The position numbers and the translations under genes were made by a program. This document shows, piece by piece, positions 5,589 through 6,714 of a stretch of 6,714 nt of DNA (position 1 is the stretch's first letter; every line of letters starts with the position of its first letter). The stretch is from Chloroflexota bacterium (GTDB lineage Bacteria; Chloroflexota; UBA6077; JACQUR01), in NCBI GenBank assembly GCA_016210245.1, contig JACQUR010000501.1, forward strand, positions 1 to 6,714. Reading direction: 5' to 3'. The notes below the pieces were generated by a model. That model had not been told where the DNA came from. It saw nothing but the letters and a program-made list of their open reading frames with translations, and did no database searches.

Positions 5589-6575
5589 CTACACGTATCC
5601 GACCGGCATCTCCTCCAGCGACGGAGGGAAGAACAACTCCTCGGGGGCCATGGGCTGCTGGATCATACCCTGGCGGTGCGAGTAGCGGATCATGGTCTCC
5701 AGCCCCTTGCGGTTGGACGGCAGGTCGTACGGCCAGGGGTCGCGTCCCATCACCTCTCGCTGCTCCTCGATCAACTCGCGCAGCCAGGCCAGGCTGACCC
5801 GGCGCGGGTCCTCCATCAGCCGCCAGGCCAGCTCTTTGGACGCTCGGAAGGCCTTGAGCATGCTCGTCGCCACCCAGGGATAGCGCTCCAGGAGCGCCTC
5901 CCTGGCTACCACCGTGTGCATCAGCGGGAAGTGCCCCGTCTCGCGGTAATAGCGCTGCTCTTCCGCCTTCGCGTTGGAGAACAGGCGCCGCACGCGCGGG
6001 TCGCCCTGCTTGAAAGCGCTGGGGATCTCCGGGTAGATCAGGGCATCCACCTCGCCCTCAACGAGCATGTGGTTCATGTTCTGGTCGCGGCGAAGCTGGG
6101 TGACCTTGAACTCCGGGGGCATGGTGAAGGGGATGTCCTCCTCATCCTGGCGAATCCACTGGATCGCGGCCAGGTCCACGCCGTACTGCTCCTCCAGGAT
6201 GCCGCGCGTCCACAGCCCGGCCGTGGTCTGCCAGGTGCGGACGCCGACCCTCCGTCCCTCCAGGTCCTTCGGCGCGCTGAGGCCCGCGCTGGCGTTGACG
6301 AAGATGTAGGAGTGGCGGAAGCGGCGATGGGGAAAGGCCGGGATGGCAATGAACGGGTGCAGGCGCTGGTCGCGCAGCATCAAATAGGAGGCGAGCGAGA
6401 GCTCACACAGGTCGAACTCGTGCCCGCGCATCATTCGCCAGTGGCGCTCCGGCGAGGGGAGGGTCACCGTGGCCAGGGCTATGCCCTCGGGCTGGATAGT
6501 CCCATCGATCAAGCCTCGGTTGATGTCGTAGTCGCCGCACGCGAGGGTCAGGTGCAGCTTGCCGCCGCTGATCAA
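5589..6575 (-). CDS. 4,5-dihydroxyphthalate decarboxylase-like protein, copy A
   Basis: A 328-residue paralogue of copy B with the motifs in the same order: LHLTLACGDYDINRGL (7-22), IQPEGI (27-32), FDLCELSLASYL (54-65), RFRHSYIFVNASAGL (85-99), TAGLWTRGILEEQYGV (118-133), VRRLF (195-199), FPLMHTVVAREALL (216-229), YPWVATSMLKAF (232-243) and DPWPYDLPSNRKGLETMI (279-296). The middle (about 140-190), where the ligand-specific loops of this fold may lie, differs strongly between the copies, so I infer different ligands. There is no signal peptide. The start is the TTG at 6573-6575, supported by AGGAGGTG upstream and by the aligned N-terminus. It is the first gene of the run, and the isomerase follows after 91 nt. 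It could be a true decarboxylase, a cytoplasmic binding protein, or an enzyme for another small acid. The family name is secure, the substrate is not. Confidence 0.85.
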   Translation of the reverse strand: MISGGKLHLTLACGDYDINRGLIDGTIQPEGIALATVTLPSPERHWRMMRGHEFDLCELSLASYLMLRDQRLHPFIAIPAFPHRRFRHSYIFVNASAGLSAPKDLEGRRVGVRTWQTTAGLWTRGILEEQYGVDLAAIQWIRQDEEDIPFTMPPEFKVTQLRRDQNMNHMLVEGEVDALIYPEIPSAFKQGDPRVRRLFSNAKAEEQRYYRETGHFPLMHTVVAREALLERYPWVATSMLKAFRASKELAWRLMEDPRRVSLAWLRELIEEQREVMGRDPWPYDLPSNRKGLETMIRYSHRQGMIQQPMAPEELFFPPSLEEMPVGYV

Positions 6576-6580
6576 GCACC

Positions 6581-6588
6581 CACCTCCT
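6581..6588 (-). promoter_or_regulatory. Shine-Dalgarno site fixing the TTG start of copy A
   Basis: Minus-strand AGGAGGTG, with AGGAGG 7 nt before the TTG at 6573-6575. It is a full-strength site, and it begins 2 bp from the heptamer array. Confidence 0.8.
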
Positions 6589-6590
6589 AT

Positions 6591-6711
6591 CAGTGGCCAG
6601 TGGCCAGTGGTCAGTGGTCAGTGGTCAGTGGCCAGAAGACAGAACTTATCCAGGTCCTTCTGACCACTGACCACTGACCACTGGCAACTGGCAACTCGCC
6701 ACTGGCCACTG
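6591..6711. repeat. Imperfect inverted CAGTGGY heptamer array upstream of copy A
   Basis: Six direct units (6591-6632) end in CAGAAG (6633-6638). After an 18-nt loop comes CTTCTG (6657-6662) and seven inverted units (6663-6711), two of them diverged (GCAACTG, GCAACTC). The arms 6591-6638 and 6657-6704 are 48 bp each with about five mismatches. The last inverted unit (6705-6711) has no partner. The window ends 3 nt later, so the upstream gene and any promoter are not visible. No clear -35/-10 pair stands out in the loop. Confidence 0.9.
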
Positions 6712-6714
6712 AAC

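Noticed and set aside
3348..6575. An ABC importer with two substrate-binding proteins.
   Set aside because: Neither paralogue has a signal peptide or lipobox, and no permease or ATPase gene is in the window.

Overview
The window looks like chromosomal DNA of a GC-rich bacterium using the standard code. Every gene I accept is on the minus strand, so transcription runs from right to left. A Chloroflexota-type organism is my best guess, at low confidence. It rests on the TP/EPTP-rich linker of the membrane-anchored J-domain-like protein, the type II isopentenyl-diphosphate isomerase, and the heptameric intergenic repeats. No rRNA, tRNA, CRISPR array or transposase is visible.

In transcription order the layout is as follows. 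(1) An upstream spacer (6591-6711) holds an imperfect inverted heptamer array. (2) A 4,5-dihydroxyphthalate decarboxylase-like protein, copy A (5589-6575). (3) A 35-bp-stem hairpin built of heptamers (5514-5588). (4) A type II isopentenyl-diphosphate delta-isomerase (4415-5497). (5) A perfect 52-bp palindrome built of a different heptamer (4358-4409). (6) A second dihydroxyphthalate decarboxylase-like protein, copy B (3348-4340). (7) A direct array of 11 heptamers (3264-3343). (8) A 12-TM MFS transporter (1928-3253). (9) Two small overlapping unknown genes (1563-1841 and 1342-1575). (10) The remains of a frameshifted unknown gene (1052-1329). (11) A J-domain-like, single-TM protein with a probable extracytoplasmic beta domain (24-1019). 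(12) A third heptamer type (1-28), directly after that gene's stop codon.

The first four genes have gaps of about 75-95 nt, and each of these gaps is largely filled by a repeat. They may be one transcription unit. Two paralogous proteins of a family known for small aromatic or pyrimidine-like ligands, an MFS carrier of the monocarboxylate/oxalate-formate type and an isoprenoid isomerase make an unusual set. A small-acid uptake or decarboxylation role for the two paralogues and the carrier is an inference only. No dioxygenase, dehydrogenase or ABC permease of a phthalate pathway lies in the window.

The most unusual points are: intergenic repeats that share a 7-bp period but not a sequence, three of them folded as long hairpins; a Glu in the isomerase where the family has its catalytic-site Gln; a J-domain without the HPD triad; and paired decarboxylase-like paralogues that both start at TTG behind strong Shine-Dalgarno sites.
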